Shown here piece after piece: positions 12,220 to 21,122 of a DNA stretch of 58,075 nt (the stretch's first letter is position 1; every line of letters begins with the position of its first letter). Below the pieces are notes generated by a model. That model saw only the letters and a list, made by a program, of their open reading frames with translations. It was not told the origin of the DNA and ran no database searches. Where the stretch lies: IMG/VR virus record IMGVR_UViG_3300030099_004038, positions 1-58,075 of that record; one strand, written 5' to 3'. This DNA is from a virus. Made by a program: the position numbers and the translations under genes.

Positions 12220-12733
12220 TACAAGCGCATACCCGAACGTTATTCCCACGGCTGATGATTTTGTAATTTTAACAGACGTTACAGATGATGACAGAACAAA
12301 AACTTCAAAGGTTTCTGATTTTCAATCTTTTTTTGGAAACAAGACAATTAGAAAGACTGTAACTTCAGCAGAACTATTAAGCTGCAATACTAATCCTGTT
12401 ACTATTATACCTGGCGTTGCAGGTCATTTTATTGTACCCATAAGCATTTTGTTTAGATTTAATTTTGTAACCACACCATATACTACTGTTAATGAATTTT
12501 TTATAGATCTTGGTCAAAATGTTCCCTCTTCACGTTGGTGCGTTGCGCCAGGGTTAAGTGGTTTGGGAGCAACTCAGGCTTTTGTTAATGGACAAGACGT
12601 ATTTGGGGCTATAGCCGATACTCCTAAGCTGTTACCAAATAGTGATATATTGTTTTTGAACGCTGCGGCAAACCCAACAGTAGGAGATGGAACTTTAGAT
12701 ATTGATATATTATATAGAATTGTAAGCGCATAA
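12203..12733 (+). CDS. Virion protein with the MAKI-NT--YP anchoring module
   Basis: 176 aa. The first 35 residues (MAKINNTSAYPNVIPTADDF, VILTDVTDDDRTKTSKVSDF) match the start of the 677-aa fibre protein that follows. The rest is beta-rich (FIVPISILFRFNFVTTPYTT) with no recognised catalytic motif. The shared N-terminus suggests both proteins attach to the same site on the virion. Confidence 0.65.
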   Translation: MAKINNTSAYPNVIPTADDFVILTDVTDDDRTKTSKVSDFQSFFGNKTIRKTVTSAELLSCNTNPVTIIPGVAGHFIVPISILFRFNFVTTPYTTVNEFFIDLGQNVPSSRWCVAPGLSGLGATQAFVNGQDVFGAIADTPKLLPNSDILFLNAAANPTVGDGTLDIDILYRIVSA

Positions 12734-12735
12734 TT

Positions 12736-14769
12736 ATGGCAAAAATAGAAAACACCACCGTCTACCCTACAGTTACACCAACTGCGGAAGATTTATTAAT
12801 AGGAACTGATGTTAGTAATGAAAACAATACGGTTACTTTTAAAATAAGCTCTTTAACTACTTCATCAACTTTACAAGGGCTACAATCTGTTTTAGACACA
12901 GGTAATTCAGCTACTCAGACAATGCAGCTTACAGGAAGCATTAGTTTACTTGGTGGCGTAAATACTGGATTCATAGATTTATGTCAAATAAAGTTGGGAG
13001 GAAGTTATGGTGCGGCTGGTCAGGTTTTAACATCACAAGGGTCTGGTTCTTGTGCTACATGGACTACAATTACTTCATCAACACAAGGTTGGGAGGACAC
13101 GTTGATAGTTGACCCTCAGTCAAATGTTGCGGCAACTATGACAGGAGCTCTCTTTACAGTTGAATCTGCGGGGGGAGGTATATCTTTAACCACAGGGTCT
13201 ACATTAACAACGGACTCATCTGTAGTTAGCACTTTTGAAGGTGATGTTAGTGTTTTTGGAACTACCTTAAATTTTGGAACAAATACCACATTAAATGATA
13301 GTACTGGTTCAACCGGGACAGCTGGTGCTGTACTGACAGTGGGGGCAGGAGGTTATCCTGTATGGGGGACACTACCGGTGCCATCTACGCCTAACTTACA
13401 GCAAGTTTTAACAGCAGGCAATACAGCAACTTCATTAGGAATACAACTTACAGCTACATCTCCTTTATCATTAGATTCAACCTCAAATATAGTTTCGGCC
13501 GGAACAAATACTTTTAGTGGAAATAATACGTTTTCAGCAAACGGAACAACATTAAGCACAGCAGGAATATCTTTAACCGGAACTTTATATGCTGGAGCTT
13601 CAGTAGGTACTTCAGGGCAAGTTCTGACTTCAACAGGTACAGGTGTTCAATGGTCTTCATCAGCTGGGGTTACATCTGTAGTTGCTTCGTCTGGAACTTC
13701 TACAGGAACACCGGCAACCATATCCCCTACAACAGGAGCTGTGGATATACAGTTTAATACTTATGCTGGAGGGGCTAATGTAGGGTACGTTCCGGCAGGG
13801 GGAACTGCGGGCACTTTCTTACAAGGAAATGGATCTTGGGGAACGGTTTCTTTACAGGATTTAAGTTCTGTTTTGACTCAAGGAAATACAGCTGCAAACA
13901 GCATAACACTAACAGGAGCCTCAAACTCTATAACCGCTTATACAGGTGTATTTACAGCTATACAAGATAGTACCGGATCTACAGGAGCAGCTTCTAATGT
14001 AATAGTAGCAGATGGAGCGGGAGGCTGGGCTTGGGGCTCTCCAGCATCAGGAGCAGTATCAAGTGTATCAACAGCCGCTTCAGGAACATCAAGCGGAAAC
14101 CCATTAACTATAACCCCTACTACAGGAGCGGTAACAGTAGCTTCTAACGCTTATGCCGGAACTACTAATGTTGGACATGTTCCAGCTGGAGGAAGCGCTA
14201 CAACATTCTTGAGGGGAGACGGAAATTGGGTAACACCAACCGCTTCAACAACTACAGATAGTTTGGTAATAACCCAAAAATTTGTCGGACAGGGAGTTTA
14301 CGCTACGGGAGCTCCTTATACTTTCATGGGAATAGATCAAGTTGCTTTTCAAGCTGGAGAAGTGTGGATTAATAACGCTCTTCCTAATAACCCTGGAGCC
14401 GGAGCTTTTACTGCTGCTGATCACATGGCAGGGTTCTTTTTTGTAAATCCCGCAGCTGGATCGTGCGGAACAGCGGTGGATGATTTAACGATTTGTTCTA
14501 TAGATGTAAATTTCCTTACAACAATTTTAGGGAGTTATGAGGTCTCTATTTACTCGGGAAATCCTTGCGCTCAAGAAGATCCGTTTACTCTTATAGGATC
14601 TTGTACTTTTGAAATTGAAGCTGAAGAGAGAATAAATTGTTGCAACATGAGTTTACGAGATACGGCCTTAGCAGCTGGATTGGGATTATTTCTCGTTGTA
14701 ATACCACCAAACACTGAGCTTACAAATGCTTTTACAGGAAGGGTAAGTATTAAATTTACATCAAATTAA
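12736..14769 (+). CDS. Repeat-rich tail fibre-like protein
   Basis: 677 aa, Gly/Ser/Thr-rich. After the N-terminal module shared with the previous gene, it carries GxxGQVLTSxGxGxxW-type fibre repeats (GAAGQVLTSQGSGS, GTSGQVLTSTGTGVQW, and weaker copies). Two longer units contain TP.TGAV...YAG..NVG.VPAGG...FL.G.G.W. The last 170 residues differ, are Cys-containing and probably globular. This is the layout of a fibre that recognises the host surface through its C-terminus. Confidence 0.75.
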   Translation: MAKIENTTVYPTVTPTAEDLLIGTDVSNENNTVTFKISSLTTSSTLQGLQSVLDTGNSATQTMQLTGSISLLGGVNTGFIDLCQIKLGGSYGAAGQVLTSQGSGSCATWTTITSSTQGWEDTLIVDPQSNVAATMTGALFTVESAGGGISLTTGSTLTTDSSVVSTFEGDVSVFGTTLNFGTNTTLNDSTGSTGTAGAVLTVGAGGYPVWGTLPVPSTPNLQQVLTAGNTATSLGIQLTATSPLSLDSTSNIVSAGTNTFSGNNTFSANGTTLSTAGISLTGTLYAGASVGTSGQVLTSTGTGVQWSSSAGVTSVVASSGTSTGTPATISPTTGAVDIQFNTYAGGANVGYVPAGGTAGTFLQGNGSWGTVSLQDLSSVLTQGNTAANSITLTGASNSITAYTGVFTAIQDSTGSTGAASNVIVADGAGGWAWGSPASGAVSSVSTAASGTSSGNPLTITPTTGAVTVASNAYAGTTNVGHVPAGGSATTFLRGDGNWVTPTASTTTDSLVITQKFVGQGVYATGAPYTFMGIDQVAFQAGEVWINNALPNNPGAGAFTAADHMAGFFFVNPAAGSCGTAVDDLTICSIDVNFLTTILGSYEVSIYSGNPCAQEDPFTLIGSCTFEIEAEERINCCNMSLRDTALAAGLGLFLVVIPPNTELTNAFTGRVSIKFTSN

Positions 14770-14780
14770 ATATAAATGAA

Positions 14781-14999
14781 ATGGACATTAGAAAAATATC
14801 AGTTGGTGCAGATTATAAATCTGGCGCTATGCATTACATTGTTGGCCAATATGTATTAGGAGGAAGTCACTCGATACACCTTATACAAGAAGAGCCAAAA
14901 TCTTATAAAATTTGGATACAAAAAGAAGAAGAAGTATATCTTTGGAAGGAGCTTTTAAAAACACTTCCTGTATCAGTTGAATTTAATATAAATTTTTAA
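14781..14999 (+). CDS. 72-aa protein of the DIRKISVGADYK type
   Basis: Starts MDIRKISVGADYKSGAMHYI and ends LPVSVEFNINF, with VGQYVLGG and YLWKELLKTLP between. I remember this DIRKIS.G..YK...HY..G.....W....PV..E.NI pattern in many marine phage genomes as a small protein of unknown role. Its stop overlaps the next start by one base. Confidence 0.75.
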   Translation: MDIRKISVGADYKSGAMHYIVGQYVLGGSHSIHLIQEEPKSYKIWIQKEEEVYLWKELLKTLPVSVEFNINF

Positions 15000-15559
15000 T
15001 GAAATCACCTTTTAGTTTTATTGTCAAACCTTACAATAGTAAGCGTTATGACAATATTAAGAATATAGAAAATATAGATTTAATTACAAGTACATCAAAA
15101 GAAGACGCTTCTTCTTCAAATAGGTTTGCTATTGTCGTAGAAACACCCATTAATTATACTGGGCCTATAAAACAAGGAGACACTCTTCTTGTTCATCATA
15201 ATGTTTTTAAATATTATAATGATATGAAGGGAAGAGAAAAAAGCGGTAAGAGTTATTTTAAAGATGATTTGTTTTTTGTAGATAACGATCAGTTTTTTTT
15301 ATACAAACAAAAAGACAGGTGGAGTGCTCATGGAAAGTACTGTTTTGTAAAACCTATTGATGCAGAAGATTTTTTTATAGACAAAGGAAAAGAAGAACCT
15401 TTAGTGGGTATAATTAAATATATAAATCAAGAATTAATAAATAAAGGCGTAAAAGAAGGTGATAAAATTTCTTTTACCCCAAACAGTGAATATGAGTTTA
15501 GAGTAGATAATGAAAAACTTTACAGAATGTTTACTAATAATATAACTATGATTTTATGA
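14999..15559 (+). CDS. Tandem GroES-like protein, possible second co-chaperonin
   Basis: 186 aa that I read as two GroES-like beta-barrel copies. In the first, PIKQGDTLLVHHNVFKYYND and YFKDDLFFVDNDQFFLYKQ match the barrel strands and GD turn. In the second, YCFVKPI, PLVGIIKYIN, GVKEGDKISFTPNSEYEFRV and DNEKLYRMFTNNI match the C-terminal half of GroES. No typical mobile loop is obvious. T4 gp31-type co-chaperonins are very divergent too, so a chaperonin role is plausible but unproven. The phage also has a standard GroES at 4775. Confidence 0.55.
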   Translation: MKSPFSFIVKPYNSKRYDNIKNIENIDLITSTSKEDASSSNRFAIVVETPINYTGPIKQGDTLLVHHNVFKYYNDMKGREKSGKSYFKDDLFFVDNDQFFLYKQKDRWSAHGKYCFVKPIDAEDFFIDKGKEEPLVGIIKYINQELINKGVKEGDKISFTPNSEYEFRVDNEKLYRMFTNNITMIL

Positions 15560-16128
15560 TTTATATTGTAGATGATTTTATAGACTCTAATATTTTAAGC
15601 TCTGTAAACGAGTATTTAAATAATGGAGATTTTAAAAAACAAGTTAGTGGAAATAAAAACTTTTACATTAAAGAGTCTCCGCAAGAGTTTAATAAATATA
15701 TGTTAAATAAACTTATATCATACGAAGCAAGAGATTTAGAAAATATATTAAGTTTTTTTAGAGTTTCTACTGATGAGTTAGACACTTCTTGGCGTATACA
15801 CTCTGACCTAAATATAAACGGCCAAAAACCTGACAGAGCTTTAGTTTTATATTTGTCTCCAAGAGAAAAAGAAGAACTTCATGGCACCGCTTTATGGGAG
15901 CATGATATATATGGTGGTCAAATACCTACAGATATAACTAATGAAGAGTATGATAAAATGATAAATGTGGATGCAAATAATTTAGAAAAATGGAGACTTA
16001 GTACCGTGGTGGGTTATGAGTTTAACAGGATGGTTTCGTACCCTTCTTCTTATTTCCATAGTAAATATCCTAACAAATCATGGAAGGAGGGTAGAAAGGT
16101 TTTTGTAATGTTTTATAAATATAAATAA
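15556..16128 (+). CDS. 2OG-Fe(II) oxygenase-like protein
   Basis: 190 aa with the HxD...H...R pattern of 2-oxoglutarate/Fe(II) dioxygenases: H82 and D84 (RIHSDL), H168 (SSYFHSKYP) and R180 (EGRKVFVMFYK). ALVLYLSP, LHGTALWEH and MVSYPSSYFH fit the double-stranded beta-helix core. Phage members hydroxylate nucleic acids or proteins; the substrate cannot be told. It overlaps the tandem GroES-like gene by 4 bases and lies just before packaging genes, so a role in late protein or DNA modification is possible. Confidence 0.75.
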   Translation: MIYIVDDFIDSNILSSVNEYLNNGDFKKQVSGNKNFYIKESPQEFNKYMLNKLISYEARDLENILSFFRVSTDELDTSWRIHSDLNINGQKPDRALVLYLSPREKEELHGTALWEHDIYGGQIPTDITNEEYDKMINVDANNLEKWRLSTVVGYEFNRMVSYPSSYFHSKYPNKSWKEGRKVFVMFYKYK

Positions 16129-16129
16129 A

Positions 16130-16408
16130 ATGGACAGTAAAGAAATTAAATTACAAATTATAGAGGCTGGTAAAAAAGCTGTAAAACAATTAATTAAGGT
16201 TGCTAAAGAAGATATTATAAAATACGACAAAGATGATGAGTTAGCAGCAGATAGATTAAAAAACGCAGCAGCCACAAAGAAGTTGGCAATATTTGATGCT
16301 TTTGAAATATTAAACAGAATAGAAAGTGAAAAAGCATTGTTAGAGGGAACGGTTAAAGAAAAGAAAAACACAACACCAAAAGGATTTGCAGAATCAAGAT
16401 CAAAATAA
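16130..16408 (+). CDS. 92-aa helical protein before TerL, possible small terminase
   Basis: A highly charged helical protein (LIKVAKEDIIKYDKDDELAA, DRLKNAAATKKLAIFDAFEI). It directly precedes and overlaps the large terminase, the position of a small terminase subunit. However, it lacks an obvious DNA-binding helix-turn-helix and is short for TerS. It may instead be a terminase accessory. One base separates it from the oxygenase-like gene. Confidence 0.65.
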   Translation: MDSKEIKLQIIEAGKKAVKQLIKVAKEDIIKYDKDDELAADRLKNAAATKKLAIFDAFEILNRIESEKALLEGTVKEKKNTTPKGFAESRSK

Positions 16409-18632
16409 TTTATATAGAATAATAAAAGATGTTATTCCTAAAAATGTGTTGAGCAATAAAAATAGAGCTCATACATGGGCTTATGGGTATAATGAAAAAT
16501 ATGATATTGTAATTATTTCAAAAGATGGAACGCTGGGGGAAATATACGAAATCAACGGTTTAAAAGTTGGACTGCCTTTACAATCAAAAGATATTATAAA
16601 AAGATCTGATAAAAAAGAAGATCAATATTGGGAGGCCTCTGAACTACATAAAGATTTAAAAAGAATTAAATCTATTTTTCAATGGCATGAGACACCAGAT
16701 GAATTTAAAGGTAAGTGGGTAGACTACATTGAAAAAGAGTTTGATAGAAGAGAATATGGTACATTTTTTATGAATAACGGAGCCCCTACTTATATAACAG
16801 GAACTCATTACATGTATTTGCAATGGACAAAAATTGATGTAGGGCACCCAGACTTTAGAGAGGCAAACAGAATATTTTATATTTTTTGGGAGGCGTGTAA
16901 GGCAGACAAAAGAAGCTTTGGAATGTGTTATTTAAAAATAAGACGTTCAGGCTTTTCTTTTATGAGCTCATGTGAGGGGGTAAATAAAGCTACTATTACT
17001 AAAGACGCAAGAATAGGCATTTTGTCTAAAACAGGTTCTGATGCTAAAAAAATGTTTACAGATAAAGTTGTGCCTATATCTAATAATTACCCTTTCTTTT
17101 TTAAACCTATTCAAGATGGTATGGACAAACCTAAAACAGAATTAGCATACCGAGTTCCAGCCTCTAAGATTACAAAGAAAAACATGCACACTTTAGCTGA
17201 TGAAGAGTTAGAGGGTTTAGACACTACAATAGATTGGAAAAACACGGGTGACAATAGTTATGACGGAGAAAAGCTACAATTATTATTACACGATGAAAGT
17301 GGTAAGTGGGAAAAACCTGATAATATTTTAAATAACTGGAGGGTAACTAAAACTTGTTTACGTTTAGGTAGCAAAGTTATAGGAAAGTGTATGATGGGCT
17401 CTACTTCTAATGCTTTAGATAAAGGAGGAAATAATTTTAAGTCTTTATACTACGATTCTTTTCCTAACAAAAGAAACGCTAATGGTCAAACAAAAAGCGG
17501 TCTTTATTGTTTGTTTGTTCCTATGGAGTGGAATTTTGAAGGCTATATAGACAGATATGGTATGCCGGTATTTAGAACTCCAGCACAACCTGTTATTGGG
17601 GTAGATGGAGAAGACATTAAAATAGGAGCTTTGGATTACTGGGAAAATGAAGTTAATTCTTTAACTCATGACGCAGATGCGTTGAATGAATTTTATAGAC
17701 AATTTCCAAGAAGCGAGTCTCATGCTTTTAGAGACGAAAGCAAACAGTCTATATTTAATTTAACTAAAATATATCAACAAATAGATTATAATGATTCTTT
17801 AATTATGGGTCATCATTTAACAAGAGGATCATTTCATTGGGAAAACGGAATAAAGGATAGTAAAGTTATATGGTCGCCAAATAAACAAGGGCGATTTTTA
17901 GTAAGCTGGACTCCTCCTAAAAATTTACAAAACCGCATAGAAACAAGAAGAGGGTTAAAATATCCGGGCAACGAACATTTAGGTTCTTTTGGTTGTGACT
18001 CTTATGATATTTCTGGGGTTGTTGTAGGTAAGGGGTCTAATGGTTCTTTGCATGGTTTGACTAAATTTAATATGGATCAAGCTCCAAGTAATGAGTTTTT
18101 TTTAGAATATATTGCAAGACCTCAGACTGCTGAAATATTTTTTGAAGAAGTTTTAATGGCTTGTATTTTTTATGGAATGCCTATCTTGGCAGAAAACAAC
18201 AAGCCCAGACTTTTATACCACTTTAAAAATAGAGGATACAGAGGTTACAGCATGAATAGACCTGACAAAGTTTATACTAAACTTTCTAAAACAGAAAGAG
18301 AATTAGGGGGCATACCTAACACTTCCGAAGATGTAAAACAGTCTCACGCAGCAGCAATAGAATCTTATATTGAAAAGTATGTAGGTATAGATTTAAATGG
18401 AGATTTTAGAACAACTGGAGATATGGGATCAATGTTTTTTCAAAAAACATTAGAAGACTGGGCAAAGTTTGATATTACTAACAGAACAAAATATGACGCT
18501 GCTATAAGCTCTGGACTGGCTATTATGGCCAACCAAAAGCATCTTTATACACCATCTAAACAAAAATCAAAAATAAGTATTAACTTTGCAAAATACAATA
18601 ACAGTAGTACTATAAGTAAAATAATTACATGA
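16386..18632 (+). CDS. terL: Terminase large subunit
   Basis: 748 aa, the packaging motor ATPase and nuclease. The N-terminal ATPase has a divergent Walker A (RRSGFS at 186-191), as in other terminases with an Arg/Ser-type loop, and a Walker B LLLHDE at 299-304. The C-terminal nuclease starts near D538 (GCDSYDISG). SFGMCYLKIRR and LFVPMEWNFEGY are phrases that I recall from this group. The start is a TTG at 16386, overlapping the previous gene by 23 bases; the first in-frame ATG would be residue 129, which would remove the conserved N-terminus. It is longer than many TerL proteins. Confidence 0.88.
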   Translation: MQNQDQNNLYRIIKDVIPKNVLSNKNRAHTWAYGYNEKYDIVIISKDGTLGEIYEINGLKVGLPLQSKDIIKRSDKKEDQYWEASELHKDLKRIKSIFQWHETPDEFKGKWVDYIEKEFDRREYGTFFMNNGAPTYITGTHYMYLQWTKIDVGHPDFREANRIFYIFWEACKADKRSFGMCYLKIRRSGFSFMSSCEGVNKATITKDARIGILSKTGSDAKKMFTDKVVPISNNYPFFFKPIQDGMDKPKTELAYRVPASKITKKNMHTLADEELEGLDTTIDWKNTGDNSYDGEKLQLLLHDESGKWEKPDNILNNWRVTKTCLRLGSKVIGKCMMGSTSNALDKGGNNFKSLYYDSFPNKRNANGQTKSGLYCLFVPMEWNFEGYIDRYGMPVFRTPAQPVIGVDGEDIKIGALDYWENEVNSLTHDADALNEFYRQFPRSESHAFRDESKQSIFNLTKIYQQIDYNDSLIMGHHLTRGSFHWENGIKDSKVIWSPNKQGRFLVSWTPPKNLQNRIETRRGLKYPGNEHLGSFGCDSYDISGVVVGKGSNGSLHGLTKFNMDQAPSNEFFLEYIARPQTAEIFFEEVLMACIFYGMPILAENNKPRLLYHFKNRGYRGYSMNRPDKVYTKLSKTERELGGIPNTSEDVKQSHAAAIESYIEKYVGIDLNGDFRTTGDMGSMFFQKTLEDWAKFDITNRTKYDAAISSGLAIMANQKHLYTPSKQKSKISINFAKYNNSSTISKIIT

Positions 18633-21064
18633 AAGAAGTCCAGATAGATATAAAGTCTGCTGCATTTCCAGATCAGTTTGTACCTGATTCCAAAAAGGCT
18701 ACAAAAGAGTTTGGACTACAAGTAGGTCAAGCAATACAATATGAGTGGTTTAGAAGAGATGGTTTATCGTGCAGATTCTATGATCAATTTAGAGAGTTTC
18801 ACAAACTACGTTTATATGCCAGAGGAGAACAGTCTGTTGGTAAATATAAAAATGAATTAGCTATTGATGGCGATTTATCTTACCTTAATTTAGATTGGAC
18901 CCCGGTTCCTATTATTCCAAAATTTGTAGACATTGTGGTAAACGGAATGTCAGATAGACTGTTTGACGTTAAGTGTTATGCTCAAGACGCTTTGTCAGCC
19001 GAAAAAAGAAATCAATTTCAGCGTATGGTTGAAAAAAACATGTTGTCTAAAAACCTATATCAACAAATAGAGCAAGACTTTGGGGTAAATGTTTTTGAGG
19101 TAAATCCCGACCAACTTCCAGAAAACGATACTGAGATGGAGTTGTATATGCAATTAAATTACAAGCCAGCTATTGAAATAGCAAATGAAGTAGCTATTAA
19201 TACTATGCTTGAAGAAAATCATTACAACGACACGCGAAAAAGAGTTGATTACGATATATGTACTTTAGGTATTGGAATGTGTAAACATACTTTTAGAGAA
19301 GGGGATGGTATAAAAGTAGAGTATGTAGATCCTGCTAATGTTGTATATAGCTATACAGAAGACCCGTATTTTAAAGATTGTTTTTATTGGGGAGAGTTAA
19401 AGACGATTCCTATAACCGAGGTTTTAAAAATCAATCCAGAGTTAACTGAAAAAGATTTAGAAGAAATATCAAAATATAGCCAATCGTGGTACAACTATTA
19501 TAATACAGCTCAAATGTATGAAAATAGTATGTTTTACAAAGACACTTGCACCTTGTTGTTTTTTAATTATAAAACTACAAACAGTTTTGTTTATAAGAAA
19601 AAAGCAATGACTGATGGAAGTTTTAAAACTGTAGAAAAAGACGATCAGTTTAACCCGCCTCAAGAAATGCAAGAAGAGGGTAAGTTTGAAAAAGTAGAAA
19701 AAAGAATTGACGTTTGGTATGAAGGGGTGATGGTAATGGGAACAAACATCATAATAAAATGGGATATGATGAAAAATATGGTGCGTCCTAATTCCGCAAG
19801 TCAATATGCTATGCCTAATTATGTAGCTTGTGCGCCAAGAATGTATAAAGGCGTTGTTGAATCATTAGTTAGAAGAATGATACCTTTTGCCGATCTTATA
19901 CAGATAACTCATTTAAAATTACAACAAGTTGTAGCAAGGGTTGTTCCAGATGGTGTCTTTATAGATGCAGACGGTTTGAATGAGGTTGACCTGGGAACGG
20001 GAAATGCTTATAATCCTGAAGATGCTTTAAGATTGTATTTTCAAACAGGTAGCGTTGTGGGTAGAAGTTACACTCAAGACGGTGAATTTAATAATGCTAA
20101 AGTTCCTATTACTCAATTAACAGCTAATAGCGGAGGCTCAAAAATGCAAATGCTTATCGGTAATTATAATCATTACTTAGATATGATAAGATCTGTAACA
20201 GGACTAAACGAAGCAAGAGACGGGTCTACTCCAGATCCTAACTCATTGGTAGGGGTTCAAAAATTAGCCGCGTTAAATTCAAATACCGCAACCAGACATA
20301 TATTACAGTCAAGTTTATTTATTACAAAAACTATTGCGGAAGCTCTTTCTTTAAGAGTTGCAGATGTTTTAGAATATGCTGATTTTAAAGACGAGTTTGC
20401 TATGCAGGTTGGTAAATACAACTTAGGTGTATTAGAAGAAATAAAAAATCTATATATATATGACTTTGGTATATTTATAGAAATGAGTCCAGACGAAGAG
20501 CAAAAACAACAGTTAGAGGCTAATATACAAATGGCTTTATCTAAACAAGATATTAATTTAGAGGACGCGATTGATATTCGAGAAGTTAAAAACTTAAAAA
20601 TGGCTAATCAAGTTTTAAAAATGAAAAGAAAGCAGAAGATGGAGGCTCAGCAACAACAAGAAATGCAAAAGCAACAGATGCAACAACAAGGGCAAATGCA
20701 GTCTCAACAAGCTGCGGCTCAAGCTGCTCAACAAAAAATGCAAATGGAAATGCAAACAAAAATGCAAATACAACAAGCAGAAGCAGCTATGGAAATAGAG
20801 AAACAAAAAAATGAAGCGGCCTTAAAACAACAACTAATGGCTGTAGAATTTAGCTATCAAATGCAGTTAAAAGGAATGCAAGAAAAACAAATGGACGAGA
20901 GAGAAAAAAGCAGAGAAGAAGGAAAGTCAAGAAGGATAGCCGAACAAAACACTCAACAGTCTAAACTAATAGAGCAAAGAAAAAGAAACCTTCCTGCTAT
21001 AAAATTTGAATCCAACGAAGATAGTTTAGATGGATTTGATTTAGCGGAATTTGAACCAAGATAA
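18629..21064 (+). CDS. Portal protein
   Basis: 811 aa following TerL with a 4-base overlap, the usual place and size for a podovirus-type portal, the ring through which DNA enters and leaves. The middle has portal-like phrases (RRMIPFADLIQITHLKLQQV, SVTGLNEARDGSTPDPNSLV). The C-terminal 200 residues are a long Gln/Met-rich coiled coil (QQQQEMQKQQMQQQGQMQSQ) such as barrel extensions of P22-like portals have. Assignment rests on position, length and these motifs. Confidence 0.8.
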   Translation: MKEVQIDIKSAAFPDQFVPDSKKATKEFGLQVGQAIQYEWFRRDGLSCRFYDQFREFHKLRLYARGEQSVGKYKNELAIDGDLSYLNLDWTPVPIIPKFVDIVVNGMSDRLFDVKCYAQDALSAEKRNQFQRMVEKNMLSKNLYQQIEQDFGVNVFEVNPDQLPENDTEMELYMQLNYKPAIEIANEVAINTMLEENHYNDTRKRVDYDICTLGIGMCKHTFREGDGIKVEYVDPANVVYSYTEDPYFKDCFYWGELKTIPITEVLKINPELTEKDLEEISKYSQSWYNYYNTAQMYENSMFYKDTCTLLFFNYKTTNSFVYKKKAMTDGSFKTVEKDDQFNPPQEMQEEGKFEKVEKRIDVWYEGVMVMGTNIIIKWDMMKNMVRPNSASQYAMPNYVACAPRMYKGVVESLVRRMIPFADLIQITHLKLQQVVARVVPDGVFIDADGLNEVDLGTGNAYNPEDALRLYFQTGSVVGRSYTQDGEFNNAKVPITQLTANSGGSKMQMLIGNYNHYLDMIRSVTGLNEARDGSTPDPNSLVGVQKLAALNSNTATRHILQSSLFITKTIAEALSLRVADVLEYADFKDEFAMQVGKYNLGVLEEIKNLYIYDFGIFIEMSPDEEQKQQLEANIQMALSKQDINLEDAIDIREVKNLKMANQVLKMKRKQKMEAQQQQEMQKQQMQQQGQMQSQQAAAQAAQQKMQMEMQTKMQIQQAEAAMEIEKQKNEAALKQQLMAVEFSYQMQLKGMQEKQMDEREKSREEGKSRRIAEQNTQQSKLIEQRKRNLPAIKFESNEDSLDGFDLAEFEPR

Positions 21065-21093
21065 TTGGCTAAAATAATATAATAATTATATAT

Positions 21094-21101
21094 TAACTTT
21101 G
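21094..21101 (+). promoter_or_regulatory. Promoter of the scaffold/capsid unit (-7 element)
   Basis: TAACTTTG followed by TAAAAATTT, 21 bases before the scaffold-like ATG at 21123. This would give the head genes their own transcript, ending at the hairpin at 23755-23812. No -33 element at proper spacing. Confidence 0.55.
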
Positions 21102-21122
21102 TAAAAATTTAAATTAAATAAA

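Noticed and set aside
16386-18632. Recoding of TAG or TGA in this phage
   Set aside because: TAG and TGA are used as normal stops in several genes (groEL, the 230-aa gene, ATGA overlaps), so standard bacterial code applies.
20640-20830. Gln-codon-rich stretch as a DNA repeat
   Set aside because: It encodes the Gln/Met-rich coiled coil of the portal C-terminus and needs no separate repeat annotation.
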